NCBI RefSeq assembly: GCF_016656965.1
Contig: NZ_CP067977.1
Location: 124,001 to 188,000 of the forward strand
DNA: 64,000 nt
Direction of reading: 5' to 3'
Origin: Brevundimonas vitisensis
GTDB lineage: Bacteria > Pseudomonadota > Alphaproteobacteria > Caulobacterales > Caulobacteraceae
The translations under genes were made by a program, and so were the position numbers. The notes beneath the pieces are model-generated. The model worked only from the letters and a program-made list of their open reading frames with translations. It was not told the DNA's origin and ran no database searches. This document shows, piece after piece, positions 38,512 to 50,749 of the stretch (the first letter of the stretch is position 1; the number at the start of each line of letters is the position of its first letter).

Positions 38512-39372
38512 TTAAGCTTGCACCATCAGAGACGGATCGATGTTCCGGTCTCGCCACTTCATGCGCCAGCACAGGTGTGGGCCGGTCGCTCGGCCGGTCA
38601 TACCGACATGGCCCAAAATCTCGCCCTTCAGGACGCGGTGCCCGGCGGCGACCTCCAGATGCGACTGGTGCAGATAGGCCGTAATCACCCCCTGTCCGTG
38701 ATCGATCAGGATCAGTCCGCCCTCGAAGTGCAGGTTCGGTTGCGCCAGGGTCACCAGGCCCGCAGCCGGCGCCCGGATCGGCGTGCCCTGTGGCGCGGCC
38801 ATGTCGATGCCATAGTGGGGACGGGCAGGGGTGCCGTTCAGGATGCGCTGCGACCCCCATCGGCTGCTGACGCGAAAGGCATCCAGCGGCCAGGCAAAAC
38901 CGGAACGGAAGTCGTCGGCATCGGTCCGGCTGGCGAATCCCTCGGTCTTCAGCGCCACCTCGCGCTCTATACGGGCCTGAAGCGAGGGATCGGTGGGATC
39001 GACCGTCGCGGCTGGCAGGCCATCGATCCGGCTGGACGGAAAGCTGCCCCGCGCGATGGCCAGGCTTCGGCGCAGCGACCGTTCTCCGGAGCGAACTTCA
39101 ATCTCGACATGGGCCGGGGCGTCGCGATCGAAACCGACGAAGAACCAGCCGTCGGCCGAGGCGCTGGCCAGGGCTTCGCCATCCACGAAGATCAGGGCCC
39201 TGGGCCAGGTTCGGCCGATCGCGTGCCCGCCCTGAACGTATTGTCCGCGCAGTTCCAGGCCGAGGTCCTGGCGCGCCTGTCCGGGACCGGCCCCCAGCGA
39301 AACGGCCAGCGGTGATCCGACTGCCAGCGATCCGGCCGCCCCCAGGAACAGGCTGCGGCGCGCGATCCTCAT
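38512..39372 (-). CDS. M23 (LytM) metallopeptidase with twin-arginine-like signal
   Basis: A 286-residue exported protein. The start ARRSLFLGAAGS has a twin-arginine pattern, so Tat export is likely. The C-terminal third is an M23 domain with RPHYGIDMAAPQGTPI, LILIDHGQGVITAYLHQS and TGPHLCWRM, containing the zinc ligands and catalytic His. It probably acts on peptidoglycan or as a regulator of amidases. ATG 39372 overlaps the DUF2093 stop in an ATGA arrangement; a frame running to 39732 through that gene is a shadow. It closes the xseA operon. Confidence 0.88.
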   Translation of the reverse strand: MRIARRSLFLGAAGSLAVGSPLAVSLGAGPGQARQDLGLELRGQYVQGGHAIGRTWPRALIFVDGEALASASADGWFFVGFDRDAPAHVEIEVRSGERSLRRSLAIARGSFPSSRIDGLPAATVDPTDPSLQARIEREVALKTEGFASRTDADDFRSGFAWPLDAFRVSSRWGSQRILNGTPARPHYGIDMAAPQGTPIRAPAAGLVTLAQPNLHFEGGLILIDHGQGVITAYLHQSHLEVAAGHRVLKGEILGHVGMTGRATGPHLCWRMKWRDRNIDPSLMVQA

Positions 39373-39569
39373 GCCGGGGCGACCATCCGCTCTATCGCTT
39401 CCTTGGGACCCGCATAGGGCTCCTGACGCTCGGCAGACCAGTAGCGCAGGGTTTCCAGCGGAACAGGCTGCCCGGTGACGGCGCAGCGCACGAACCGGCC
39501 GGGTCGGAGAACGGCGAACTCGCCGTCGCCATAATGCAAGGTAGCTTCTTCGGATGCGGTCGGATTCAT
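39369..39569 (-). CDS. DUF2093 domain protein
   Basis: A 66-residue protein with the DUF2093 pattern ATLHYGDGEFAVLRPGRFVRCAVTGQPVPLETLRYWSAERQEPY reduced to its key elements: an acidic start, GEF-x-VL-x-PG, a Cys followed by G-x-x-I/V-P-L, and RYWS-x-x-RQE-x-Y. The family is small, cytosolic and uncharacterised. The gene starts 26 bases after xseA and overlaps the M23 gene, so all three are probably co-transcribed. Confidence 0.85.
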   Translation of the reverse strand: MNPTASEEATLHYGDGEFAVLRPGRFVRCAVTGQPVPLETLRYWSAERQEPYAGPKEAIERMVAPA

Positions 39570-39595
39570 GGGACCAGCTTAATCGAAACGCCTGC

Positions 39596-41074
39596 TCAGA
39601 ACAGGTCGCCCTGAGGGGTATCGACTGGCTTTGTTCGGGGTGTTGCCGCACGGACGCGGGCCTTTGCTGGTTCTGGCGAAGACGGTGAGACGTCTCCGCC
39701 ATCGATCGTCGCGGCGCGATCGCCGTCCGCAAAGACCAGGCGCACCCGCTGGCCGGCTGACAGGCCCGCCGCCGCCGTGATCCAGCGCCCGTCCGCTTCG
39801 ACGCGCGCGAAGCCGGGCTTGGGCCGCGAGGGATCCAGCCCGGTCAAGGCGCGTGACAGAGCAGACAGGGCATCGCCCGCCCGCTCCAGGCGACGTGGGA
39901 CGATCCCATCCAGCCGGGCCGAGACTGCCTCGAGCCGCGCCTGACGTCGCTCAATCACACGATCCAGCAGGCTGCGGCCCAGTTGACCGCGGACGAGGGC
40001 CAGCCGTCGCTCGTGGACCGCCACATTGCGCGACAGCGCTGCGCCCAGACGGCTTGAGGTGTGGTCCAGTCGCTGCTGGGGCAGGGCCAGCAGGTCTTCT
40101 GGACGGGCAGGCAGTCCCCGCGCCACCGCCCGGTACCGCGTTCGGCGTTCCTCGATCAGTCGCCCGCCCGCCCGCGCCAGCCGCCGGTCCAGGTCGGCCA
40201 GACCCTCGCGCAGATCGGCCAGGACCGGCGTCGCCAACTCGGCTGCTCCGGTCGGGGTCGGGGCCCGTCGATCGGACACGAAGTCGATCAGGGTCGTGTC
40301 CGTCTCATGCCCCACGGCAGAGATGATCGGAACGCGGGCTGCGGCCACTGTGCGCGCCAGCCCCTCGTCGTTGAAACACCACAGATCCTCGACCGAGCCG
40401 CCGCCGCGCGCCACGATCACGACGTCCGGCCGGGGAATGGGACCGTCGGGCGACAGGGCGTCGAAACCCCGGATGGCAGCCGATATCTGGCCACAGGCGA
40501 CCTCGCCCTGAACCACTACGGGCCAGACGACCACCCGGCATGGCCAGCGTTCTCCGATGCGGTGCAGGATGTCGCGGATCACGGCCCCGGTCGGACTTGT
40601 GATGACCCCGATCGTGCGGGGGTAGGCCGGAATCGGTCTTTTGCGGTCCGTCTCGAACAGCCCTTCGCCGCGAAGCTTGTCCTTCAGGCGCTCCAGTTGC
40701 GCCAGCAGGGCTCCCGCCCCGGCGGCCTCCATCGACTCGATCACGATCTGATAGGAGGATCGCGCCGGATAGCTGGTGATCTTGCCGGTGACGATCACCT
40801 CCAGCCCAGTTTCCGGCTGGACGCCGAGACCCCGGACGGCACCCTTCCAGATAACCCCGTCGATCGCCGCCTTATCGTCTTTGAGTGTCAGGTAAACGTG
40901 ACCCGATGCGTGGCGATTGACCTTGGAAACCTCGCCCCTCAGCCGGACGTGGCCGAAGCGGTCCTCCAGCGTGCGCTTCAGGGCAAAGGACAGGTCCGAA
41001 ACCGATAGCGGCGGGTTGTTGTCGCGTACCGGTTCGGCTGCGGGCGGTCCCTCAAAGGCATAGTCGTCGGTCAT
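39596..41074 (-). CDS. xseA: Exodeoxyribonuclease VII large subunit
   Basis: The 492-residue large subunit of exonuclease VII, which degrades single-stranded DNA. The N-terminal OB fold shows [23 protein letters not shown]; the catalytic region has [37 protein letters not shown] and [30 protein letters not shown] helical coiled-coil follows and a low-complexity C-terminus ends in DTPQGDLF. xseB is not in the window. It heads an operon with DUF2093 and an M23 peptidase. Confidence 0.95.
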   Translation of the reverse strand: MTDDYAFEGPPAAEPVRDNNPPLSVSDLSFALKRTLEDRFGHVRLRGEVSKVNRHASGHVYLTLKDDKAAIDGVIWKGAVRGLGVQPETGLEVIVTGKITSYPARSSYQIVIESMEAAGAGALLAQLERLKDKLRGEGLFETDRKRPIPAYPRTIGVITSPTGAVIRDILHRIGERWPCRVVVWPVVVQGEVACGQISAAIRGFDALSPDGPIPRPDVVIVARGGGSVEDLWCFNDEGLARTVAAARVPIISAVGHETDTTLIDFVSDRRAPTPTGAAELATPVLADLREGLADLDRRLARAGGRLIEERRTRYRAVARGLPARPEDLLALPQQRLDHTSSRLGAALSRNVAVHERRLALVRGQLGRSLLDRVIERRQARLEAVSARLDGIVPRRLERAGDALSALSRALTGLDPSRPKPGFARVEADGRWITAAAGLSAGQRVRLVFADGDRAATIDGGDVSPSSPEPAKARVRAATPRTKPVDTPQGDLF

Positions 41075-41138
41075 TCGGCCAGCCTAGCCAGACTCGGCGG
41101 CCACGGGAACGGGTCAACCCGCCATCCGTTGGTCGCCT

Positions 41139-41294
41139 ATGGCTGATCCGATCGATACCGACCCGGGCGAACGCGACCCGCGCGAAGCCTCCCTGGCGCG
41201 TCGCAGCGGTACACCAGCCCTAAGTCCCTGGCTGGTGCTGGTCGGCATCGGCGTCCTTGCTGCCGGAGCCTTCGTCCTTTCGGCCTTGCTTTGA
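41139..41294 (+). CDS. Small single-pass membrane protein (hypothetical)
   Basis: A 51-residue frame: a charged N-terminus (ADPIDTDPGERDPREASLARR), then a membrane segment WLVLVGIGVLAAGAFVLSALL reaching the last residue. The codon choice is GC-biased like its neighbours, and the gene sits in the 260-base space between xseA and the next lipoprotein gene, where a promoter alone would not need so much room. No clear ribosome site is seen. A real short protein seems likely, but conservation is untested. Confidence 0.6.
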   Translation: MADPIDTDPGERDPREASLARRSGTPALSPWLVLVGIGVLAAGAFVLSALL

Positions 41295-41333
41295 CCTTCA
41301 GCGCATTGATTCCCCCTCATCCCAGAGTGACCT

Positions 41334-41771
41334 ATGATCCGTTCTCTTCCCCTGACAGCCCTGGCTGTTCTTATCGCTGGCGTAGCGGCCTGTTCGGACC
41401 GCGATGACGACGTGGTTCAGGCCCCGGCACCGGGCCAGCCGCTCGCGCCGGTTTCCGAAACGCGAGCGGATGCGGCGACCCAACAGGCGGCCTTGGCTTT
41501 CGGCATGACCCGAAAGCAGTTGGAAGATGCCAATCTGGTGTCGCCTCAGCGCACAGACCTCGGGGATGTGGAGACCTTGATCCTGGACGCATCCGGCAGC
41601 GTCACCCACATCGTGATCGAGTTGGAGGGCCCCGGTGATCGCGAGGTTGTCGTGCCGATTGGGCAGCTGTCGTCCATCGTCCTGAACGATGCTGATCCCG
41701 ATCTGACCACGACTTTGACCGCTGGCGAACTGGCTGGATTGCCTGTCTACGCCCCCACGACGGCGCGTTGA
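41334..41771 (+). CDS. PRC-barrel-like lipoprotein
   Basis: A 145-residue exported protein with a lipoprotein-type signal ending VAAC (Cys about residue 20). After a linker, residues 50-135 look like a small beta-barrel: ATQQAALAFGMTRKQLEDANLV, GDVETLILDASGSVTHIVIEL and EVVVPIGQLSSIVLNDADP fit a PRC-barrel fold. Its role is unknown. It lies 39 bases after the small membrane protein gene and 79 bases before purD. Confidence 0.72.
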   Translation: MIRSLPLTALAVLIAGVAACSDRDDDVVQAPAPGQPLAPVSETRADAATQQAALAFGMTRKQLEDANLVSPQRTDLGDVETLILDASGSVTHIVIELEGPGDREVVVPIGQLSSIVLNDADPDLTTTLTAGELAGLPVYAPTTAR

Positions 41772-41850
41772 CGCTGGCGGCGCTGCCTAGTCTGACGATT
41801 AACGCAGCGCCCGCTTGACCGGGCCGGTCAGGGCGGTCAATCAGCGGCTC

Positions 41851-43125
41851 ATGAACATTCTGCTCGTCGGATCGGGGGGGCGCGAAGACGCCCTGGCCTG
41901 GAAGATTTCCCAGTCGCCGCTGCTCCGGCGCTTGGTTTGCGCGCCCGGCAATCCCGGGATTGGCCGCCATGCGGAGCTGAAAGATATCGCCGCCACCGAC
42001 GCTCAGGGGCTGGCGGCCTTCGCTCGCGAGATGAAGGCGGATCTGGTGGTGGTGGGGCCTGAGAGTGCGCTGGCCGAAGGGCTGGCAGACCTGCTGGCCG
42101 CCAGCGGCGTTCCCTGCTTCGGCCCGACCCGTAAGGCGGCGCAGCTGGAGACCTCCAAGGCTTTTGCCAAGGCTTTCTTGGAACGTCATGAAATCCCGAC
42201 GGCCGGCTATGGCGTCTATCGGACCGCCGCAGAAGCGCGTGAGGCGTTGGGCGTGTTCAAGCCGCCCTATGTGATCAAGGCGGATGGTTTGGCCGCCGGC
42301 AAGGGCGTCGCCATCAGTCCGGATCGGGCAGACGCCGAGGCCGAAATCGAGCGGATGCTGGGCGGTCGTTTCGGCTCGGCCGGGGCCCAACTGGTCATTG
42401 AGGAGTTCATGGCGGGTGAGGAGGGATCTCTCTTTGCCCTTTGCGACGGTCAGCGCGCAGTGCTGCTGGGGGGCGCCCAGGACCACAAGCGCGCCTTCGA
42501 CGGCGACCTGGGACCCAATACCGGGGGCATGGGGGCGTATTCGCCGGCTCCGGTCTTTACGCCCGACCTTGTCCGTGCGGCCGATGAGCAGATTGTCCAG
42601 CCGACCATCCGGGCCATGGCCGCCGAAGGCGCCCCATATCGCGGTGTCCTCTACGCCGGCCTGATGGCAACTGATGATGGCCCGAAGGTAGTGGAGTTCA
42701 ACGCCCGTTTCGGCGATCCGGAATGCCAGGTGCTGATGATGCGGATGGCGGGCGACATCGTGCCGCTGCTGCTGGCCTGCGCGCGCGGAGATGTCTCGCG
42801 CCTGGCCCCACCCGCCTTCAAGGACCAGACCGTGATCTGCGTGGTGCTGGCGGCCAAGGGCTATCCTGACAGTCCCCTGGAGGGGTCGATTATTCGTGGG
42901 GCCGATCAGGATTTCGGCCCGGACGTCATGGTTTTCCATGCTGGAACGCGGCGGCGCCCCGACGGTCAGCTGATTGCGGCGGGTGGTCGTGTCCTGAACA
43001 TCTGCGCCCAGGGCGACGACATCGCCCAGGCGCGAGAACGCGCCTATGCCGCCGTCCGCCGCATCGACTGGCCGGGCGGCTTCTCGCGATCCGACATCGG
43101 CTGGCGCGCGATGGAGCCGCGCTAG
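41851..43125 (+). CDS. purD: Phosphoribosylamine-glycine ligase
   Basis: Catalyses the ATP-dependent joining of phosphoribosylamine and glycine in purine synthesis. This 424-residue ATP-grasp enzyme has MNILLVGSGGREDALAWK, GPESALAEGLAD, FGPTRKAAQLETSKAFAK, IKADGLAAGKGV, DHKRAFDGDLGPNTGGMGAYSP and FNARFGDPECQ, the standard purD blocks. ATG 41851 starts exactly at the family start; a 12-residue upstream extension is rejected. The gene converges with the hybrid histidine kinase, leaving one base between stop codons. Confidence 0.97.
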   Translation: MNILLVGSGGREDALAWKISQSPLLRRLVCAPGNPGIGRHAELKDIAATDAQGLAAFAREMKADLVVVGPESALAEGLADLLAASGVPCFGPTRKAAQLETSKAFAKAFLERHEIPTAGYGVYRTAAEAREALGVFKPPYVIKADGLAAGKGVAISPDRADAEAEIERMLGGRFGSAGAQLVIEEFMAGEEGSLFALCDGQRAVLLGGAQDHKRAFDGDLGPNTGGMGAYSPAPVFTPDLVRAADEQIVQPTIRAMAAEGAPYRGVLYAGLMATDDGPKVVEFNARFGDPECQVLMMRMAGDIVPLLLACARGDVSRLAPPAFKDQTVICVVLAAKGYPDSPLEGSIIRGADQDFGPDVMVFHAGTRRRPDGQLIAAGGRVLNICAQGDDIAQARERAYAAVRRIDWPGGFSRSDIGWRAMEPR

Positions 43126-43126
43126 C

Positions 43127-45397
<2,271 letters not shown>

Positions 45398-45591
45398 GCA
45401 ATACAGTATTGTCCGCACCTTCTGCGCGCTCCTCGATCTTCGCGTCGCACCATCACGCAGACATATGAATAAACCGTGGTCTGAGGAGCGCCGGGACAAC
45501 GCATCCTCTGTCACAATTTCCGTGCGAACCTGTGAAATGACCCGAATCGGCGGCCGATCGGCCGAGGGCTAAACTGCTTTCCAGGAAATCG

Positions 45592-46974
45592 ATGACAGAC
45601 GTCCAGTCGCCTTCGCCCGTCGCGCCCAAGCCGTCCTCACGGCTGTGGACTGCCGGGGCCAGTGGCGGGATCGCGATCCTGATTCTGGTCGCTCTGGCGA
45701 TTAACGACCCTGCTCATGCGCGCGAACTGCTGATGGGTGCCGCGCTGGTTGGCTTTACGACCTGGCTGGTCAATCGCACCGCGCCGACGGCCACCACGGC
45801 CGGGGGAGAGGCGATGGTCGATCTTCCGGATGCCGATCGCCGAACCGACGGTCTGCTGGAAGCCGTGTTCGAGGCGATCGACGACCCCATTCTGGTCATC
45901 AGCGGGGGCGAAGCGGACGACATCGCCGGTCGTCGCGTGGTGCTGGCCAACCGTGCCGCGCGCGATCTGCTGCGCATCCAGCGCGAAGGGGCCTTGCTGG
46001 TGTCGGTCATGCGTGATCCCGCAGTGCTGGAGGCCGTCGACGAAACGCTTTTCGGCGGCCTGTCCCGGGCCACTGACTATGCCGCTGCCGGGGTCCAGTC
46101 GCGGCACTGGCGCGCTCTGACCCGTCCACTGCCCGCGGCGGCTGGATCGTCGCTGGCCGTGCTGGTCCTGCGTGACGAAACGGATGTGCGCCGGATGGAG
46201 CTGATGCGCGTCGACTTTCTGGCCAATGCCAGCCATGAACTTCGGACGCCGCTTGCCTCTCTGTCCGGCTTCATCGAGACGTTGAAAGGCCACGCGCGCG
46301 ACGATCCGAAAGCCCGCGACCGGTTCCTGGACATCATGGCGGCCCAGGCCGACCGAATGACCCGTCTTGTGGGTGACTTGCTGTCACTCAGCCGCATCGA
46401 GTTGAATGAGCATATTCCCCCTGCCGGCCGGGTCGACTTGGCACGTGCCGCCAGCGACGTCGTCGATGCGCTCAGCGTTCTGTCGCAGGAGCGCGGTGTG
46501 GCGATCGCCATCGAAGACGGCGCTGCGCCTGCTGCCATTACGGGCGACCGAGACGAGATCGTTCAGGTGGTACAGAACCTGATCGACAACGGCATCAAAT
46601 ACTCGTCTGCAGGCCAGGTGATCGAGGTTACCGTGCGCCGCGACGTTTCGCTGGAAACGGCGATGTCCGCCTGGATCGAGGGGGCCAATCGACTGCCGTT
46701 GCTGACGCCGGACCGGCAGGCGGGGGCCCGCTATGTCGCCGTCACCGTGCGCGATCATGGGCCGGGCATGGCGCGTGAGCATCTGCCGCGCCTGACGGAA
46801 CGCTTCTATCGCGTCGAGGGCCAGAAAAGCGGTGAGCGTTCCGGGACCGGCCTGGGTCTGGCCATCGTCAAGCACATCGTGAACCGGCACCGGGGCGGGC
46901 TGTCGGTCGAAAGCCTGCCGGGGCAGGGCGCGGCCTTTACGGCCTATTTCCCCGTCGCGCCGGAGCGTGTCTGA
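45592..46974 (+). CDS. phoR: Phosphate regulon sensor histidine kinase
   Basis: A 460-residue sensor kinase with a membrane N-terminus (two short segments, about 21-40 and 44-62), a PAS-like domain (VFEAIDDPILVIS), HisKA with FLANASHELRTPLASLSGF, and HATPase with NLIDNGIKYS, RDHGPGM and GTGLGLAIVKHI. Its place directly before pst genes and phoB identifies it as PhoR, which phosphorylates PhoB when phosphate is low and is restrained by the Pst-PhoU complex. It precedes pstC by 139 bases, which contain a possible Pho box. Confidence 0.92.
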   Translation: MTDVQSPSPVAPKPSSRLWTAGASGGIAILILVALAINDPAHARELLMGAALVGFTTWLVNRTAPTATTAGGEAMVDLPDADRRTDGLLEAVFEAIDDPILVISGGEADDIAGRRVVLANRAARDLLRIQREGALLVSVMRDPAVLEAVDETLFGGLSRATDYAAAGVQSRHWRALTRPLPAAAGSSLAVLVLRDETDVRRMELMRVDFLANASHELRTPLASLSGFIETLKGHARDDPKARDRFLDIMAAQADRMTRLVGDLLSLSRIELNEHIPPAGRVDLARAASDVVDALSVLSQERGVAIAIEDGAAPAAITGDRDEIVQVVQNLIDNGIKYSSAGQVIEVTVRRDVSLETAMSAWIEGANRLPLLTPDRQAGARYVAVTVRDHGPGMAREHLPRLTERFYRVEGQKSGERSGTGLGLAIVKHIVNRHRGGLSVESLPGQGAAFTAYFPVAPERV

Positions 46975-47010
46975 GCGAAAGGCGACAGCGGGCTGGACGA
47001 CGTAACAGAA

Positions 47011-47028
47011 CTGTCACGGGCCCGTCGT
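47011..47028 (+). promoter_or_regulatory. Candidate Pho box upstream of pstC
   Basis: CTGTCAC and CCGTCGT lie as direct half-sites 11 bases apart start to start, with spacer GGGC, resembling the CTGTCAT-N4-CTGTCAT consensus with two to three mismatches in the second half. It sits 86 bases before pstC, between phoR and pstC. Confidence 0.45.
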
Positions 47029-47113
47029 AATCCGCCAACCAATAAAGGGCAGGTTCCGCCGCGGATCAGACCGGACTTTCCGGCGCGCTCCGATTCTGTA
47101 TTTCCGGGGCCCG

Positions 47114-48544
47114 ATGAGCTGGACCTTCCTGCCGATCGTGATCGTTCTGGCCGTGATCGCCTTCATCGGCGGCCGGGCTGTCGCCGCACGCCGGGCGCGT
47201 GTGACGAAGGCGCATTCGCGTCCTGAACAGCATGGCCTTTACGCCCTGATCTGGGTCGCATTCCCCGCACTCGTTGTGCTGCTTCTGGTGGCGATGTTTG
47301 CCGGCAGCCTTGAACAGCGCCTGCTGGCCGCCGGTGCTCCGGCCGAGGTCACTGCCCTGGAGCCGATCCGCGAAGAGGCCTTCTTTGCCGATGCTCGGCG
47401 CCTGGGCGCCGGCCAGCGCACCCAACAAGCCTGGGAGCAGCCGTTCGCCGAACTGCTGCCTGTCGAGGGCGTCCGCGCCGCTCGCATCGCTCAGACTGTG
47501 GATTTCGCCGGTGTCGTCGCCGCCCTCTTGGCCGCGGCTCTTGGCGGCCTGTTTGTATTCAGCCAGATCCGCCCTGACATGCGCGCCCGCAACCGGGTCG
47601 AAGGCTGGGTGGTCGGCATCCTGTTCACCTGTTCGGCCTTGGCCGTCCTGACCACCGTCGGCATCATCGCCTCACTTCTGTTCGACGCGACCCGCTTCTT
47701 TGCCGCCGTGCCGATCCAGGAGTTCCTGTTCGGTACGCAATGGAGCCCCCAGATCGCGATCCGCGCAGACCAGGTGGGCTCGTCCGGTGCATTCGGGGCC
47801 CTGCCGCTGTTCGCGGGGACCTTCCTGATCATGCTGATCGCCATGGCCGTGGCCGCGCCGATCGGCCTGTTCGCGGCCATCTATCTGTCGGAATATGCCG
47901 GTCGCACTTCACGCGCCGTGATCAAGCCTGTGCTGGAGATCCTCGCAGGGGTTCCGACCGTCGTTTACGGCTTCTTCGCCGCCCTGACCGTGGGCCCGGC
48001 TTTCCGCGAGATGTTCAACGGCCTGGGGGCCCTGCTGGTCGGCGGCCCGCTGGACGGGATCGGTCAATACCTGCTGCTCGTGCAGAATCAGATGGCTCTG
48101 GTGGCCGGTGCCGTAATGGGAATCATGCTGATCCCGTTCGTTTCATCGCTTTCCGACGACATCATCAATGCCGTGCCGCAGTCCTTGCGGGACGGATCCT
48201 TTGCGATGGGGGCGACCAAGTCGGAAACGGTGAAGCGTGTGCTGTTGCCTGCCGCCCTGCCGGGCGTCGCCGGAGCCATGCTGCTGGCCATGTCGCGGGC
48301 AATTGGCGAGACCATGATCGTGACCATGGCGGCTGGCCTGGCGGCGCGGCTGACCCTGAACCCGCTGGATACCGTCACCACTGTCACCGTCCAGATCGTG
48401 ACCCTGCTGACCGGAGACCAGGAGTTCGACAGTCCCAAGACCCTTGCCGCTTTTGGCCTGGGCCTGACTCTGTTTGTCGTGACCCTGATGCTGAACATCG
48501 TGGCCCAGAAGATCGTCCAGACCTATCGGCAGCAATATGACTGA
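47114..48544 (+). CDS. pstC: Phosphate ABC transporter permease PstC
   Basis: One of the two inner-membrane channel subunits for high-affinity phosphate uptake. At 476 residues it is longer than the usual 300-320 because of an N-terminal extension (about 150 residues with two or three hydrophobic segments). The permease domain has GVPTVVYGFFAALTVGP and the EAA-like loop AVPQSLRDGSFAMGATKSETVKRVLLPAALPG. Its stop overlaps the pstA start by 8 bases. pstS is absent from the operon. Confidence 0.94.
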   Translation: MSWTFLPIVIVLAVIAFIGGRAVAARRARVTKAHSRPEQHGLYALIWVAFPALVVLLLVAMFAGSLEQRLLAAGAPAEVTALEPIREEAFFADARRLGAGQRTQQAWEQPFAELLPVEGVRAARIAQTVDFAGVVAALLAAALGGLFVFSQIRPDMRARNRVEGWVVGILFTCSALAVLTTVGIIASLLFDATRFFAAVPIQEFLFGTQWSPQIAIRADQVGSSGAFGALPLFAGTFLIMLIAMAVAAPIGLFAAIYLSEYAGRTSRAVIKPVLEILAGVPTVVYGFFAALTVGPAFREMFNGLGALLVGGPLDGIGQYLLLVQNQMALVAGAVMGIMLIPFVSSLSDDIINAVPQSLRDGSFAMGATKSETVKRVLLPAALPGVAGAMLLAMSRAIGETMIVTMAAGLAARLTLNPLDTVTTVTVQIVTLLTGDQEFDSPKTLAAFGLGLTLFVVTLMLNIVAQKIVQTYRQQYD

Positions 48545-49826
48545 CGCGGCCCACGACATGGTGGCGAAGCGCGCCGAACGGCTTCAGGCCGGTCTGAAGC
48601 AGCGCTATGCCAAGGAGCGGCGCTTCAAGCTTTACGGCATACTGGCCGTTGGCGTGGCTGTTGCCTTCCTGCTGCTCCTGCTCGGTCGCATCGTCGAGCA
48701 GGGCTACACGGCCTTCTATGCCCACTCGACCACGGTTCCGATTTATATGGACCCCGAGCGGGTCGACCGCGCCTATCCGGCCGGCACCAACTTCAACCTG
48801 ATGGTCGCCGAGCAGCAACTGGCTCGTTTCGGTATCGCGGACGATGCCCAGGGCACCAAGGCGACCGAGATGCGGGGCCTGTTCTCGTCGGAGCTCAAGT
48901 TTCAGGCCGCCGACCGCATCAAGGCCGATCCTTCGCTGATCGGCAAGACTGTCCCGATCACCGCCCCGCTGTCGGACGATGCGGACCTGTATTTCAAGGG
49001 CAAGATTTCGCGCGACACACCCGCCGATCAGCGCCGCCTCAGCGACGAGCAGATCGACTGGCTGGACCGCCTGCAGGCCGAGGGCCTGGTCCGCAGCCAC
49101 TTCAACGGTGGCCTGTTCACGAAGGGCGATTCGACTGAGCCGGAACTGGCTGGTGTCCTGGGCGCGCTCGTCGGCTCGGCCCTGATGCTGGCCGTGACGG
49201 CCTTGCTGGCTATTCCGATCGGCGTTGCGGCGGCGGTCTATCTGGAAGAGTTTTCCCCTCGCAACCGCATCAGCGCCCTGATCGAGGTCAATATCAACAA
49301 CCTCGCTGCCGTGCCGTCCATCGTTTACGGCCTGTTGGGCCTGGCGCTGTTCATCAACTGGATGCACTTGCCGCGATCTTCGCCCCTGGTCGGGGGTCTG
49401 GTCCTGGCGCTGATGGCTCTGCCCACGATCATCATCGCCACCCGCTCGTCGCTGAAGGCCGTGCCCCCCTCGATCCGCGAGGCGGCCCTGGCCATGGGAG
49501 CGTCCAAGACCCAAACCGTGTTCCAGCATGTTCTGCCGCTGGCCATGCCCGGCGTGATGACCGGTGCCATCATCTCCATGGCCCACGCCCTGGGCGAGAC
49601 CGCGCCCCTGCTGCTGATCGGCATGGTGAGTTTCGTGCCGGGCGTGCCGACCGGCTTCGACCAGCCGACCGGCGCTCTGCCGTCGCTGATCTACATCTGG
49701 GAGAATGCCTCCGAACGCGCGTTCCACGAACGCACGGCGGCGGCCATCCTGGTTCTCCTCGCCTTTATGATCGTCATGAACGCCGCCGCCATTGTGCTGC
49801 GCCGGCGCTTCGAACGCCGGTGGTAA
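48537..49826 (+). CDS. pstA: Phosphate ABC transporter permease PstA
   Basis: The second permease subunit, 429 residues, also longer than the usual 280-300. The N-terminal third has one membrane segment followed by a soluble, apparently periplasmic domain (about residues 60-190). The permease core has [15 protein letters not shown] and the loop [31 protein letters not shown]. The domain extension with a PMD at the C-terminus is common in alphaproteobacterial PstA, as far as I recall. pstB starts 4 bases later. Confidence 0.94.
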   Translation: MTDAAHDMVAKRAERLQAGLKQRYAKERRFKLYGILAVGVAVAFLLLLLGRIVEQGYTAFYAHSTTVPIYMDPERVDRAYPAGTNFNLMVAEQQLARFGIADDAQGTKATEMRGLFSSELKFQAADRIKADPSLIGKTVPITAPLSDDADLYFKGKISRDTPADQRRLSDEQIDWLDRLQAEGLVRSHFNGGLFTKGDSTEPELAGVLGALVGSALMLAVTALLAIPIGVAAAVYLEEFSPRNRISALIEVNINNLAAVPSIVYGLLGLALFINWMHLPRSSPLVGGLVLALMALPTIIIATRSSLKAVPPSIREAALAMGASKTQTVFQHVLPLAMPGVMTGAIISMAHALGETAPLLLIGMVSFVPGVPTGFDQPTGALPSLIYIWENASERAFHERTAAAILVLLAFMIVMNAAAIVLRRRFERRW

Positions 49827-49830
49827 GACA

Positions 49831-50739
49831 ATGAAGTTCCGTATCTTCCGTGCTCCGGACGGCCAGGGCGAGGGCTCCGGCACGCCCCCCGTCAAGACCC
49901 GTGACGAGGTCGTCGTGACCGCTAACGAGCCGACCCTGTCGCGCACGCCGCAAGCCACGGCCGGTGCCGGTGGGCCGGTGGGTCCGACCAAGATCGCGGC
50001 CCGCGACGTGTCGGTCTTCTATGGCGACAAGCAGGCGCTATACGACGTCTCTCTGGACGTTCCGGACAAGTCGGTCACGGCGCTGATCGGTCCGTCCGGT
50101 TGTGGCAAGTCGACCTTCCTGCGGACGATGAACCGCATGAATGACACGATCGACGGCGCCAAGGTGACCGGCCGGATCGAGATGGACGGCGACGATATCA
50201 ACGCCCGCAGCATCGACCCCGTCCTGCTGCGTGCCCGTGTCGGTATGGTGTTCCAGAAGCCGAACCCTTTTCCGAAGTCCATCTATGAGAATGTCGCCTA
50301 TGGTCCCAAAATCCATGGCCTGACGACGTCCAAGGCCGAGATGGATCAGGTGGTCGAGGCGTCGCTGCGCCGCGCAGGCCTGTGGGACGAGGTTGCCGAC
50401 CGGCTGCATTCAGCCGGTACAGGGCTGTCTGGCGGCCAGCAGCAGCGTCTGGTCATCGCCCGCGCGATCGCCGTCAATCCTGAAGTCATCCTGATGGACG
50501 AGCCCTGCTCGGCGCTGGATCCCATCGCCACGGCCAAGATCGAGGAACTGATCGACGAACTGCGCGAGCGCTACTGCATCGTCATCGTCACCCACTCCAT
50601 GGCCCAGGCCGCCCGGGTCAGCCAGCGCACCGCCTTCTTCCACATGGGGCGTCTGGTAGAGACCGGCGGGACCGAGGAAATCTTCACGAATCCCAAGGAT
50701 CGGCGCACACTCGACTACATCACCGGTCGTTTCGGATAG
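49831..50739 (+). CDS. pstB: Phosphate ABC transporter ATP-binding protein PstB
   Basis: The ATPase of the phosphate importer. It has Walker [10 protein letters not shown], a Q-loop in [20 protein letters not shown], the signature [16 protein letters not shown] and Walker [16 protein letters not shown]; the KPNPFPKSI segment is specific to PstB. A low-complexity N-terminal extension of about 50 residues precedes the ABC domain, giving 302 residues. ATG 49831 lies 4 bases after pstA; an earlier frame inside pstA is rejected. phoU follows by 10 bases. Confidence 0.97.
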   Translation: MKFRIFRAPDGQGEGSGTPPVKTRDEVVVTANEPTLSRTPQATAGAGGPVGPTKIAARDVSVFYGDKQALYDVSLDVPDKSVTALIGPSGCGKSTFLRTMNRMNDTIDGAKVTGRIEMDGDDINARSIDPVLLRARVGMVFQKPNPFPKSIYENVAYGPKIHGLTTSKAEMDQVVEASLRRAGLWDEVADRLHSAGTGLSGGQQQRLVIARAIAVNPEVILMDEPCSALDPIATAKIEELIDELRERYCIVIVTHSMAQAARVSQRTAFFHMGRLVETGGTEEIFTNPKDRRTLDYITGRFG

Positions 50740-50749
50740 GGCTGGCTGA

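Noticed and set aside
39373..39732. N-terminal extension of the M23 peptidase gene
   Set aside because: It runs through the DUF2093 gene and part of xseA in another frame; the Tat-like signal marks ATG 39372 as the true start.
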